Positions 41,817-50,620 of a DNA stretch of 64,000 nucleotides are shown one piece after another. Location: positions 918,501-982,500 of the forward strand of contig NZ_BMWT01000001.1 of the NCBI RefSeq assembly GCF_014651375.1, in the 5' to 3' direction. The stretch comes from Tateyamaria omphalii (GTDB lineage: Bacteria; Pseudomonadota; Alphaproteobacteria; Rhodobacterales; Rhodobacteraceae). Positions within the stretch are counted from its first letter, which is position 1. Each line of letters begins with the position of its first letter. The translations under genes were made by a program, and so were the position numbers. The notes below the pieces were generated by a model that had not been told where the DNA came from, searched no databases, and worked only from the letters and a program-made list of their open reading frames with translations.

Positions 41817-43712
41817 ATGAAAGACGCAGATACTCAGGACTTGTCCTTTGACGATTGGGACGAGCTGACATTTCCACGTAAGACGACTCAGGGCTTTGAC
41901 GAGGTTGTAGAGCGCGCAATTTCGCGACGCGGTTTTCTGGGGGGCGTGGTGGCCTTCGGGTCGGGTGCGGCAGTGATGGGCACCAGCATGCTCAAGGGCA
42001 CGACAGCCATGGCCGGCCAAACTTCGCGTTTTGCCTTTGAACAGCTCCCGATACAGACCGACGGCACCGTACATGTGCCTGAAGGATACTCGTGGGACGT
42101 ACTCGTCCGTTGGGGCGATCCGTTGTTCTCGGACGCACCCGCATTTGATCCGGCGAACGGCGTACCTGTGGAAGGGTCTGACCGCGTCTTCGCTGAAAAC
42201 ACCGACGGGATGCATCTCTTTACCGTGGGCAACAAGCAGATCCTCGCGGTCAACAACGAGTATGCCAACCGCAAAACCAACCTGCCCAACAACGCAGACG
42301 GCGTGCCTGCCTCGGCAGACGATGTGCTGATCTTCCAGAACCTTCAGGGTGTTACCATCATGGAAGTCGCCGAAGGCCACGATGGCTGGGGGGTCGTGGT
42401 GGACAGTCCCTACAACCGCCGCATTACGCACAACACGCCGATGACGCTGGACGGTCCTGCAGCCGGTCACGACTTGCTCAAGACCGAGGCTGACCCCACA
42501 GGCACGGCGTCTCTGGGCACCATGAACAACTGCGGTTCCGGCCCGACCCCGTGGGGCACCTATCTGACTTGCGAGGAAAACTTCAACGGCTACTTCGGTG
42601 CGACAGGCGACATGCCGTCTGACGAGACCACTGCCGCAGGCTTTGCGCGCTATGGCGTTGGTCCGGACGGGTGGGGATATGACTACCACAAGTGGGACGC
42701 CCGCTTTGATGTCAGCCAGAACCCGAATGAACCGCATCGTGTGGGCTACGTGGTTGAAATCGACCCAACTGACCCCGATGCCACGCCCGTGAAGCATACT
42801 GCGCTTGGCCGCTTCAAGCACGAGAACGCGGCCTGTGCCCTCGCACCCGATGGCCGCGTTGCCGTCTACATGGGCGACGATGAGCGGGGCGAGTTCATGT
42901 ACAAGTGGCTGTCGCGTGACGTGTATGTGCCGGGTGGTGACACCTCGACACTGTTGAGCGAAGGGCAGCTTTATGCCGCCAAGTTCAACGACGACATGAC
43001 CGGCGAATGGGTGGCGCTGACGCCCGATGCCACCGGCATGGACGAGGCGCATATCGCGATCTTCACCCGCACGGCCGCCTCGGCGGTTGGGGCCACAACG
43101 ATGGACCGGCCCGAATGGGTGGCCGTAAACCCAACGGCGGTCGAAGCCTATTGCTGCCTGACCAACAACAAGAACCGTGGTGTGAAGCCGAACGCCGGGG
43201 GGGATGACACCTCGGCCAATGGTCCCAACCCGCGGGACGCGAACAACTTTGGTCAGATCGTTCGGTGGCGTCCCCACGGGGACAACCATGCCTCCAACAC
43301 CTTTGACTGGGATCTGTATGTGATGGCAGGCAACCCCATGACTCAGGAAGGTGCCTACAAAGGGTCGTCCAACGTCAACGAAGGCAATCTTTTCAACTCG
43401 CCCGATGGCATGGTCATCGACACGACTGGCCTGATTTGGATCCAGACCGATGGCGATGACAGCAATGAGGGTGAGTTCGAAGGCATGGGCAATAACCAGA
43501 TGCTGGCGGGCGATCCGGTGACGGGTGAAATTCGTCGCTTCCTCACCGGTCCCAACGGCTCTGAAGTGACGGGCCTGACCTGGTCAGCCGACCGCCGCAC
43601 GATGTTCGTGGGTATCCAGCATCCAGGTGCACCATTCCCTGATGGCGACGGGTCGTTGCCCCGCTCAGCCATCGTTGTCGTCAAACGTGACGACAACGCT
43701 CTTGTCGGCTAA
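41817..43712 (+). CDS. phoX: PhoX-family Tat-exported phosphatase
   Basis: A 631-residue protein from ATG 41817. After a 35-residue lead comes a twin-arginine motif (ISRRGFLGG, Arg37-Arg38) and a hydrophobic stretch, so it is folded before export. The body has PhoX-type segments: NNCGSGPTPWGTYLTCEENFNGYFG, MGDDERGEFMYKW, and NSPDGMVIDTTGLIWIQTDGD. PhoX is a calcium- and iron-dependent alkaline phosphatase common in marine bacteria, although the DUF839 family is broader. No convincing Pho box was found upstream. Confidence 0.85.
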   Translation: MKDADTQDLSFDDWDELTFPRKTTQGFDEVVERAISRRGFLGGVVAFGSGAAVMGTSMLKGTTAMAGQTSRFAFEQLPIQTDGTVHVPEGYSWDVLVRWGDPLFSDAPAFDPANGVPVEGSDRVFAENTDGMHLFTVGNKQILAVNNEYANRKTNLPNNADGVPASADDVLIFQNLQGVTIMEVAEGHDGWGVVVDSPYNRRITHNTPMTLDGPAAGHDLLKTEADPTGTASLGTMNNCGSGPTPWGTYLTCEENFNGYFGATGDMPSDETTAAGFARYGVGPDGWGYDYHKWDARFDVSQNPNEPHRVGYVVEIDPTDPDATPVKHTALGRFKHENAACALAPDGRVAVYMGDDERGEFMYKWLSRDVYVPGGDTSTLLSEGQLYAAKFNDDMTGEWVALTPDATGMDEAHIAIFTRTAASAVGATTMDRPEWVAVNPTAVEAYCCLTNNKNRGVKPNAGGDDTSANGPNPRDANNFGQIVRWRPHGDNHASNTFDWDLYVMAGNPMTQEGAYKGSSNVNEGNLFNSPDGMVIDTTGLIWIQTDGDDSNEGEFEGMGNNQMLAGDPVTGEIRRFLTGPNGSEVTGLTWSADRRTMFVGIQHPGAPFPDGDGSLPRSAIVVVKRDDNALVG

Positions 43713-43812
43713 GCCGTATTGAGAACGGATCGGCGGGACCAAGTTAAAACGTGGTCCCGCCTGCATTGTGAGCTGTGCCAGCTCGGTTCGGACTCTCGGC
43801 AGACACGGATAC

Positions 43813-44784
43813 CTACTGATTCAGCCAGGGTGCCGATGTGTCCCAAAAAATGATGTCCACCCCAAGATGATCATCGGCAAAATGACGAAAATCGTCCTCT
43901 GAAAACGGAGCGCCGGTTTGTGGGTTCGTATACGTCATCGTTGGCTTCTGCACTGCCATCGCCACAAGGGGCAGCTTTTCCCGATACTCATTGAAGAACC
44001 CATATGAGTTTTTCATCTGCGCTTTTTTGAACGGAATGATGTCAGGTCCGCCAAGCCCAAAGCCGATATCAGATGCGGTTTCGAACGTCTGTGACATGTA
44101 ACCGTGATCATCGGCCCACTCGCAGGGCCAGAAGTTCACATATTGAACCACATGGGATTGCTTGAATGCCTCCCGCGCAAAACGTGCAGTTTCCAGTTGA
44201 GCTTCAAAGTACAGATCACAATTGAACCCAGCTTCTGTCTCATCTGACACGTCGATTGCCGATTCAGGAAGATTGAGACCATAGATACGCCCATCAAACT
44301 GATGTGCCAGTTCAGCAATCAGTTGCTGAAACCGTTCGCGGACGGCTGGGTTCCATTGCTTTGCAACCCACCCCTGACCGACCGGTTTGCCTTCGCCCGC
44401 GTTGTCGTACTGTCGGACAAGGCCGCCTTCGTATTCCGGGTCCTGCATGAGATAGTCCGGAACGTTTTTCGCAGTCGGCAGGAAAAAGCGATCCTGGAGC
44501 TGAACAAACAGCTTCTTGTCGAGCGCGGTCAGGGTTTTTAGATCCTCCTCGATCTTGCTGAAATCATAGACGCCTTTCCGCGGTTCAAGCTGTTTCCACG
44601 GGTATACAACCTGAACGCCCTCGATATCCGGGCGGCTGGCAAAGCTGAGATAATCTGTAACGGCATGTCCGCCGATAAAGACGAAATCGGACTGACTTGT
44701 TTCGGCGTACACGCCGTGCGCGCCGCAAAGGAGCGTTGTGAAGAGGAGCGTTCTGAAGCGTGAGAGTGTCAAATGTGGCCTCAT
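43813..44784 (-). CDS. Secreted glycoside-hydrolase-like (TIM-barrel) protein
   Basis: This protein of 323 residues has a signal peptide (TLLFTTLLCGAHGVYAE). The mature part shows a clan GH-A-like barrel: IEGVQVVYPWKQLEPRKGVYDF at the N-terminus and YGLNLPESAIDV, whose Glu could be the acid/base. The substrate is unknown and the call is at fold level only. It is less GC-rich than neighbouring genes and has no operon partners, so it may be acquired. Confidence 0.6.
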   Translation of the reverse strand: MRPHLTLSRFRTLLFTTLLCGAHGVYAETSQSDFVFIGGHAVTDYLSFASRPDIEGVQVVYPWKQLEPRKGVYDFSKIEEDLKTLTALDKKLFVQLQDRFFLPTAKNVPDYLMQDPEYEGGLVRQYDNAGEGKPVGQGWVAKQWNPAVRERFQQLIAELAHQFDGRIYGLNLPESAIDVSDETEAGFNCDLYFEAQLETARFAREAFKQSHVVQYVNFWPCEWADDHGYMSQTFETASDIGFGLGGPDIIPFKKAQMKNSYGFFNEYREKLPLVAMAVQKPTMTYTNPQTGAPFSEDDFRHFADDHLGVDIIFWDTSAPWLNQ

Positions 44785-45032
44785 CTGATGAAGTCTTCAC
44801 AATCGGTTTCGACTAGAAGAACGTTTCGATGGATGGTGTGACTCCACGACTGACGGATCATCAGTTGCGGAAAAAGGATGTCGAGTATGGAAATCGGCAC
44901 CGCGCAAATTTGCGCTTCGCCTAAAGAGACGCTAACCCCGCCAACGCGCTAGGACAAACATCAGAACGTTGTATGGGCGAACATCCGCAGAGTGCTGTGA
45001 CTCCGTGGCTTTCCATAATGCTCGTGACAAAC
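44785..45032. other. Gene-free stretch upstream of the glycosidase-like gene
   Basis: The 308 bases to the rpsU end hold no supported gene. The left part is presumably the promoter region of the secreted protein gene; the right end is the rpsU terminator at 45033. No repeat or RNA gene was recognised in between. Confidence 0.5.
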
Positions 45033-45064
45033 AAAAAACCCCGCAGCCGGGCGGCTACGGGGTT
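45033..45064 (-). terminator. Terminator of rpsU
   Basis: On the minus strand AACCCCG pairs with CGGGGTT and AGCC with GGCT around a GCCC loop, with one internal mismatch. A T-rich run (TTTTTTGT) follows the stem. It lies just after the rpsU stop. Confidence 0.88.
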
Positions 45065-45092
45065 CTTGAATTCATCAGCTCTCGCTTACGGC

Positions 45093-45299
45093 TTAAAGCA
45101 GCCCTTCGCGTTGTGCTTTTTTCCGAGCCAACTTACGGGCCCGGCGGATCGCTTCAGCTTTCTCGCGCGCTTTTTTCTCGGACGGCTTCTCGAAATGTTG
45201 CTTCAGCTTCATTTCACGGAACACGCCTTCGCGCTGCAGCTTCTTTTTCAGGGCACGAAGCGCCTGATCGACATTGTTGTCGCGAACACTAACCTGCAT
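45093..45299 (-). CDS. rpsU: Ribosomal protein bS21
   Basis: This very basic 68-residue protein starts [27 protein letters not shown], the bS21 signature, and includes [21 protein letters not shown]. It binds the 30S platform near the anti-Shine-Dalgarno. AAAGGTGGT lies upstream. A weak promoter (TTCCTG-17-TATCTA) can be read just before it. Confidence 0.97.
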   Translation of the reverse strand: MQVSVRDNNVDQALRALKKKLQREGVFREMKLKQHFEKPSEKKAREKAEAIRRARKLARKKAQREGLL

Positions 45300-45397
45300 G
45301 TGGTTGTCACCACCTTTCTAGATAAGAGTTGCAAGGATTTGCAGGAAATGTGCGCTTAGCAAACCGTATGCGCTTTGTCCAGAGTGCGGTTGGCTGA

Positions 45398-46516
45398 TCA
45401 GAACAGGAAATCGTTGGCCTGCAAGGCATCGATGTCCACGTTTAGGAGGACCATGGTGTTCCCATCATGATCATCGATCACAGCATTGTCGGCGACTTGC
45501 CGTAAGTGGCCACCGTTCTTGAGGTCGTTGAACGATGTGATTTCCGATGCGGACCGCAAGTTGATGACATCTGACTGTGAGGTGAAGTTGAAGTCTCTGA
45601 CCGTATCTCGACCGACGGAAAAGACAAAGACGTCGTTCCCGGCACCACCGACAAGCCAATCGCGCCCGTTCCCACCGTCCAGCGTATCACGACCCTCGCC
45701 GCCAACCAGAACGTCGTTTCCGCCGTCACCCGACAGACGGTCGTTGCCTTTGGCGCCCATAAGGGCATCATTACCATTGCCACCATTTAGTATATCAGCG
45801 CCTGTACCACCATTCAGCCGGTCGTTGTCGGCTCCGCCGCTCAAAGTGTCGAAGTTGTTTCCACCCTGAATAGTGTCATTCCCGTTGCCGCCCTGAATGT
45901 TGTCGCGGCCACTTCCACCCAGCAGAACGTCGTTGCCATTCTGACCGCGCAGTTGGTCATTACCAGCGCCGCCGTCCAGCCGGTCATTTCCGTTTCCGCC
46001 AACCAATACGTCATTGCCCGCGGTCGGACCCGGATTGGTTGGCGGTTGTGGTGCGCCGGTGTCCAGTTGGACCGGCGCAGATGTTCTGGCGAAGTTCTGC
46101 GTCACATAAACAGCGTCATAGCCGCGCCCATCACCTTCCTCGATCCCGATGCCTATCAGTTCGAAATCGGGATTCAGGATGTTGGCGCGGTGGCCCGGGC
46201 TGTTCATCAGTGAGTTGTGCAGATCGATAACGTCGTCAGAAATGCCGGGGGCGCCCCGTTCGGATTGGAAGGCGATGTTCTCGCCCCAAGTCCAGTTGCC
46301 GGAAAAGTTGAAACCGGCATCACGCATGCGATCGCCAGGGTCGGACTGGTTGATGCCGGTATGACTGAAATTTCCGGTTTGATCCATCCAGTCACTGTGA
46401 TCCTCACTGGCGTCGTTCAGCCGCCGTTCGAGGGTCAGCGGATCAAGCCCGCGTGACGTGCGCTCTTGGTTGATCAGGTCAAGCATCTGGCGTTCAAACG
46501 TGCTTGCAACAGACAT
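45398..46516 (-). CDS. CAP/SCP-domain protein with RTX calcium-binding repeats
   Basis: A 372-residue protein starting MSVASTFERQMLDLINQER. Residues 10-140 form a CAP (SCP/PR1) domain, with FSHTGINQSDPGDRM, WGENIAF, NSPGHRANIL and YVTQNFA. After a Pro/Gly linker, about 190-320 is a run of GGxGxDxLx nonapeptides (RTX), then an acidic C-terminus ending DFLF, the usual type I secretion signal. It has no Sec signal, so export through an ABC/TolC system is inferred; no such genes are in the window. Confidence 0.9.
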   Translation of the reverse strand: MSVASTFERQMLDLINQERTSRGLDPLTLERRLNDASEDHSDWMDQTGNFSHTGINQSDPGDRMRDAGFNFSGNWTWGENIAFQSERGAPGISDDVIDLHNSLMNSPGHRANILNPDFELIGIGIEEGDGRGYDAVYVTQNFARTSAPVQLDTGAPQPPTNPGPTAGNDVLVGGNGNDRLDGGAGNDQLRGQNGNDVLLGGSGRDNIQGGNGNDTIQGGNNFDTLSGGADNDRLNGGTGADILNGGNGNDALMGAKGNDRLSGDGGNDVLVGGEGRDTLDGGNGRDWLVGGAGNDVFVFSVGRDTVRDFNFTSQSDVINLRSASEITSFNDLKNGGHLRQVADNAVIDDHDGNTMVLLNVDIDALQANDFLF

Positions 46517-46793
46517 GGGTCTTCCTTTCTTGGATGTGTCGTGCTGCTTTGTGTCGGAATGGATGCAGTGTGCGGCAAGCAGGCAGGCAGATGCTGAAAT
46601 TTTCAGCAAATCGGCGCGTAAACATGGTTCCGGAGCGGCGGCGATCCGCGGTCTGTTCCGGCCGGTGTTTCAATCGGCCAACTGATGCCGTCGTATGGGG
46701 CTCTATGCGGCGCAACACTGCTTGGGTGGAGGCCATCGGGATGCGACCGCACGTGCACTTGTCCAGTTACATGCCCAGCTCTACGTTTTTCGT

Positions 46794-47489
46794 ATGACCG
46801 ATTCACCACAAGATTTGACTGACGTGCTGTTGGACGCTGCCTTGATGCACGTCCCGTTTGATGGCTGGTCAGATGTCACATTCAAGGCTGCTGCGCTTGA
46901 TGCGGGTGTAGATTTGACATTGGCTCGCGCGGTCTGTCCGCGCGGCGCGGTTGACCTGGCGCTGGCCTACCACGTGCGTGGCGATGCCGCGATGATCGAA
47001 CGACTGCAGTCAGATGATCTTCCCGACCGTTTCCGCGACAAGATCGCCGCCGGTGTCCGTTTTCGGATCGAGGCGGTTACGGACAAGGAAGCCGTGCGAC
47101 GGGGCACGACCCTGTTTGCCCTTCCGATTTATGCCGCAGACGGTGCAAAAGCGATCTGGGGAACGGCAGACAAGATCTGGGCGACCCTCGGTGATAGCTC
47201 AGAAGATGTGAACTGGTACACCAAACGCGGGACGCTTTCCGGCGTTTATTCCGCTACGGTGTTATACTGGCTGGGTGACGACAGTACGGACAATCAGGCT
47301 ACGTGGGCGTTCTTGGACCGACGCATCGATGACGTAATGCAGATTGAGAAGGCTAAGGCGCAGTTGCGTGAGAACAAGCTGCTATCGGCCCTCATGACGG
47401 GACCAAACTGGGTCCTGAACCAGATCAAAGCTCCGGCGGGTGCGTCCGATAGTGACCTGCCTGGCACATGGTCATCCCCGCGCAACTGA
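46794..47489 (+). CDS. coq9: COQ9-family protein
   Basis: The 231-residue product starts MTDSPQDLTDVLLDAALMHVPFDGW, followed by the lipid-binding COQ9 domain with NWYTKRGTLSGVYSATVLYWLGD and DWIDDVM-like RRIDDVMQIEKAK. In mitochondria COQ9 presents intermediates to the COQ7 hydroxylase in ubiquinone biosynthesis; the bacterial form is presumed similar. It overlaps the converging small membrane gene by 18 bases. Confidence 0.92.
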   Translation: MTDSPQDLTDVLLDAALMHVPFDGWSDVTFKAAALDAGVDLTLARAVCPRGAVDLALAYHVRGDAAMIERLQSDDLPDRFRDKIAAGVRFRIEAVTDKEAVRRGTTLFALPIYAADGAKAIWGTADKIWATLGDSSEDVNWYTKRGTLSGVYSATVLYWLGDDSTDNQATWAFLDRRIDDVMQIEKAKAQLRENKLLSALMTGPNWVLNQIKAPAGASDSDLPGTWSSPRN

Positions 47490-47819
47490 CCAGGTCACAA
47501 TCGCCGCCACCTGAACTGCAACGACGACAAGATTTGTCAAAACCACCGGACTTGCCATTCCCAGAGCAACGACCGTTGCAAGCTTGTAGGTGATCTGAAC
47601 ACCGAACAATGCCAAACTCATTGGCACAGCCCAGTGATGATGTGTCAGGTTCAGGGTGATGAGCACCGCAGTTGCAACAGCGATGGCAATATAGATGCAG
47701 ATGAGGATGCGCCGCGCATCCGTATCTGGGCCAAACGTTCCATCCATTGTCCCTATGATGAACCCGGCGATCACCGGGATCAGGATCAACAGGTTCAATC
47801 CAAGCGCGGCAAGAAGCAT
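47472..47819 (-). CDS. Small four-helix membrane protein (115 residues)
   Basis: A longer frame exists upstream, but only from ATG 47819 does it look like protein: MLLAALGLNLLILIPVIAG and three more hydrophobic helices with few charges. Its upstream part would be antisense to the quinone oxidoreductase. Family not recognised. It is divergent from the oxidoreductase (57 bases) and overlaps the coq9 end. Confidence 0.7.
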   Translation of the reverse strand: MLLAALGLNLLILIPVIAGFIIGTMDGTFGPDTDARRILICIYIAIAVATAVLITLNLTHHHWAVPMSLALFGVQITYKLATVVALGMASPVVLTNLVVVAVQVAAIVTWSVARG

Positions 47820-47876
47820 GTGGGTTCCTTTCCCTATCCATGCCGGGATACGGTGTGCAAAAGGAAAGGGATCAGA

Positions 47877-48866
47877 ATGGCTCAGGACATGCGCGCTGTC
47901 GAAATCACCAAACCAGGCGGGCCGGAGGTGCTGCAGCTCGTCACTCGTCCCCGTCCCGGTGCTGGTCACGGTGAGGTGGTGATTGAGGTGGCCTGGGCTG
48001 GTGTCAACCGACCCGACGCGCTCCAACGGGCCGGCCTCTACAACCCGCCACCCAACGCAAGCGACCTGCCGGGTCTTGAAGCGTCGGGCACAATCGTCGA
48101 AGTCGGTCCGGGTGTCAGCGGCTGGGCTGTCGGGGACAAGGTCTGCGCCTTGCTGCCGGGTGGTGGCTATGCCGAGTATGTTGCAACACCTGCCGCCCAT
48201 TGCCTGCCGGTTCCCGACGGTATGGGGCTCAAGGAAGCCGCATGTCTGCCCGAAACCTATTTTACAGTTTGGTCCAATGTGTTTGTCCGCGGTGGTCTTA
48301 CCGGCGGCGAGCGCTTCCTGGTGCATGGTGGTTCGTCCGGGATTGGGACAACCGCAATTCAATTGGCCAACCATTTTGGCGCGCGCGTGTTTGCCACGGC
48401 CGGATCCGAAGAGAAATGCCAGGCCTGCCGCGATCTTGGGGCCGAGGTGGCCATCAACTACCGCGAAGACGACTTCAAGCAAGTGATGAAGGACGAGGGT
48501 GGCGCGCATCTGATCCTCTGCATGGTCGGCGGAGCCTATATCGCCCGCAACCTGTCCGCTTTGGCAGATGACGGGCGGCTGGTGCAAATCGCGTTTCTTC
48601 AAGGGCCCAAGGCCGAGGTCAACTTTGCCCAGCTCATGACCCGCAGGTTGACCATGACGGGCAGCACACTGCGACCGCAAAGCGATCTGGCGAAGGTGCG
48701 GATTGCTCAAGACCTGCGTGAAGCCGTATGGCCACTACTTTCAGCCGGCCGGATCAGCCCGGTGATGGATTCTGAGTTTGCGCTGGAAGATGCGGCGGGT
48801 GCGCATGCCCGCATGGAAAGTTCCGGCCATATTGGGAAAATCGTGCTTGAGGTCGGAGGCGGGTAG
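47877..48866 (+). CDS. NAD(P)H:quinone oxidoreductase, PIG3/TIGR02824 type
   Basis: This zinc-independent medium-chain dehydrogenase has 329 residues. It starts MAQDMRAVEITKPGGPEVLQ and has WAGVNRPDALQRAGLYNPP, LPETYFTVWSNVF and the cofactor loop LVHGGSSGIGTTAIQLA. PIG3-type enzymes reduce ortho-quinones with NADPH. AAAGGAAAGGG lies upstream of the ATG. Confidence 0.92.
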   Translation: MAQDMRAVEITKPGGPEVLQLVTRPRPGAGHGEVVIEVAWAGVNRPDALQRAGLYNPPPNASDLPGLEASGTIVEVGPGVSGWAVGDKVCALLPGGGYAEYVATPAAHCLPVPDGMGLKEAACLPETYFTVWSNVFVRGGLTGGERFLVHGGSSGIGTTAIQLANHFGARVFATAGSEEKCQACRDLGAEVAINYREDDFKQVMKDEGGAHLILCMVGGAYIARNLSALADDGRLVQIAFLQGPKAEVNFAQLMTRRLTMTGSTLRPQSDLAKVRIAQDLREAVWPLLSAGRISPVMDSEFALEDAAGAHARMESSGHIGKIVLEVGGG

Positions 48867-48886
48867 GAACTGATCCAAAGGCCGCC

Positions 48887-49116
48887 TGTCGGCGGCGCCA
48901 CTGTCCAGGGGGCTCTGCCCCCGTCCTTCGGACTCCCCCGTGGTATTTTCAGTCAGAAGAAACAGAGTATAAGGTTAACGTGCCTATCTGTCCTCACGGT
49001 ACAGGCTGTGGAGCCGATGACCGTGTCAGGAGAAGCGCTCGCTTCCCTCTTTCGCCCGTAGTGCTCACATTGGATGAGTGGCGCGGGCGTTCTTGTTTCT
49101 TCTGACTGGAAATACC
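48887..49116. repeat. Composite repeat with 22-base inverted ends
   Basis: The 339-base gap 48867-49205 has no supported gene. It starts with a GCCGCC...GGCGGC palindrome, then GGGGGCTCTGCCCCC (48908-48922) and a CCCCCGTGGTATTTTCAG tail like the repeats at 34693 and 38604. The last 22 bases of that tail (48942-48963) recur inverted, with one mismatch, at 49095-49116. Between the inverted ends lie 131 bases without a protein or RNA signal. Confidence 0.65.
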
Positions 49117-49198
49117 ACCGCCGGAGGCTCCGACATCTTTCACCAGCCTGATGGCTGGAAATGATTTGATCAGGCCTCCTTGAATACAAGAGCGAATC

Positions 49199-49224
49199 GA
49201 GACATATGTGTCTCATGCGAGACA
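49199..49224. promoter_or_regulatory. Three-half-site operator over the TetR start codon
   Basis: The hexamers GAGACA (49199), TGTCTC (49209) and GAGACA (49219) alternate in orientation every 10 bases, so each neighbouring pair is a perfect inverted repeat with a 4-base centre. The preferred TetR start ATG (49215) lies in the second centre. The layout suggests autorepression of the TetR-hydroxylase operon. Confidence 0.65.
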
Positions 49225-49763
49225 TAAACGTATCAACCGTAGATCATATCCTCGAAGCGGCCTTTGAGGTCTTCAGCCAAAACCCTGGCGCGTCATTGGC
49301 GGATATTGCAAAGCAGGCCGGTGTTGGCCGCGCGACGCTGCACCGTCATTTCGCGGGCCGCGATGATCTAGTGGTTGAACTGACCCTGACGGCAGCCAAG
49401 GAATTGGATGCCGCGGTGGAAGAGGCCACGGTCCACTGCCAGACTTACGCCGAAGCGCTGGAGGCGGCCCTCAACGCCATTCTTCCGCTGGCGGCCCGGC
49501 ACATGTTCCTAGCCACGGAACCCGCCAGCCACGACCCGCGCGTGGCCGAGGTCTATGCCACCCAAAGCCGCGATCTGGCCCATGACATCGACATGGCCAA
49601 AGCCGAAGGCGCGTTCGATCCACATGTCCCAACGGAATGGATCGTGCAGGCCTATGAAAACCTTATCTACGCTGGCTGGGCGATGGTCGCTGCCGGCGAT
49701 GCAACTCCGAAACAGGCCGCTGCCCTGGCCTGGCGCACCCTGACACAAGGAACCCGCCCATGA
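49215..49763 (+). CDS. TetR-family transcriptional regulator
   Basis: 182 residues from ATG 49215 (MRDINVSTVDHIL) or 185 from ATG 49206. The N-terminal HTH is clear (ASLADIAKQAGVGRATLHRHFAGRDDLV, about 25-52), with a helical ligand domain after it. No good Shine-Dalgarno precedes either start, which may mean a leaderless transcript. Its stop overlaps the hydroxylase start (ATGA), so the pair forms an operon controlled by the operator over its start. Confidence 0.88.
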   Translation: MRDINVSTVDHILEAAFEVFSQNPGASLADIAKQAGVGRATLHRHFAGRDDLVVELTLTAAKELDAAVEEATVHCQTYAEALEAALNAILPLAARHMFLATEPASHDPRVAEVYATQSRDLAHDIDMAKAEGAFDPHVPTEWIVQAYENLIYAGWAMVAAGDATPKQAAALAWRTLTQGTRP

Positions 49764-50620
49764 GTCCCGACAGTCTCGAAACCCTCGGCACCCAGATCGA
49801 TGAGGTTTTCTTTTTCATCGGCATTGCCATTCTGTTGATTGAATTGGCCGAAGTGCTGTTCAAGGGCAGCCACAAGGGCCGTACCATCGCCGAAATGTTG
49901 GTGAGTGCCAGCACGCAAATCCCGTCGATTGCCGTGCAGATCTTTGTTCTGACCAGCGCCTACATCATCTACTACATCTTGGCCGAAATCGCCCAGCCGT
50001 GGCAGATTCCACTAACCTGGTGGGGCATTCTTTTGGCAGTGATCGCTGCCGACCTGACCTACTATTGGGAGCACAGGATCGCGCATGAGGTGCGCGTGCT
50101 CTGGACCCAACACGCGGTGCACCATTCTTCGCGTGATTATAATATCATCACGGGTATCCGTTTTGGTCCGCTCGAAGGGGTTTGGAGCCTGATCGTTCAT
50201 ATCCCCTTAGTCTTTCTTGGCTTTTCGCCCGAGATGATTTTTTTCGGCATCATTGTGGTGCTGGCCTACCAGACCTGGATCCATACCGAGCTGATCGGCA
50301 AGATGGGGTGGTTCGATAAGGTCATGAACAGCCCGGCCAACCACCGCGTCCACCACGGCTGTGACGACAAGTACATCGACAAGAACTATGGCGGCATCAC
50401 CGTGATCTGGGACCAGCTCTTTGGCACCTATCAGGCGGAAGAAGAGACGCCACGCTATGGCCTCAAGCGCGACTTCGACAGCCGCAACCCGATCCGCGTC
50501 TGGTTCTCGGAACTGCCCGGACTCTGGCACGATGTGGTCAATGCCCGCAGCTGGGGCGAGGCATGGCGCTACCTGATGCGGCCCCCAGGCTGGCAGCCCT
50601 CAGCGGACAGGCGTGAATAA
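49760..50620 (+). CDS. Sterol desaturase/fatty acid hydroxylase superfamily membrane protein
   Basis: A 286-residue protein with several membrane helices and the diiron histidine boxes HRIAHE, HAVHHS and NHRVHHG of the superfamily. It hydroxylates or desaturates a lipid; the substrate is unknown. Translation is coupled to the TetR gene upstream. The last 21 bases overlap the converging RNase T2 gene. Confidence 0.9.
   Translation: MSPDSLETLGTQIDEVFFFIGIAILLIELAEVLFKGSHKGRTIAEMLVSASTQIPSIAVQIFVLTSAYIIYYILAEIAQPWQIPLTWWGILLAVIAADLTYYWEHRIAHEVRVLWTQHAVHHSSRDYNIITGIRFGPLEGVWSLIVHIPLVFLGFSPEMIFFGIIVVLAYQTWIHTELIGKMGWFDKVMNSPANHRVHHGCDDKYIDKNYGGITVIWDQLFGTYQAEEETPRYGLKRDFDSRNPIRVWFSELPGLWHDVVNARSWGEAWRYLMRPPGWQPSADRRE

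Noticed and set aside
47820-48710. Long minus-strand frame extending the small membrane protein upstream to 412 residues
   Set aside because: The extension is antisense to the well-supported quinone oxidoreductase and has shadow-like composition; only 47472-47819 reads as a protein.
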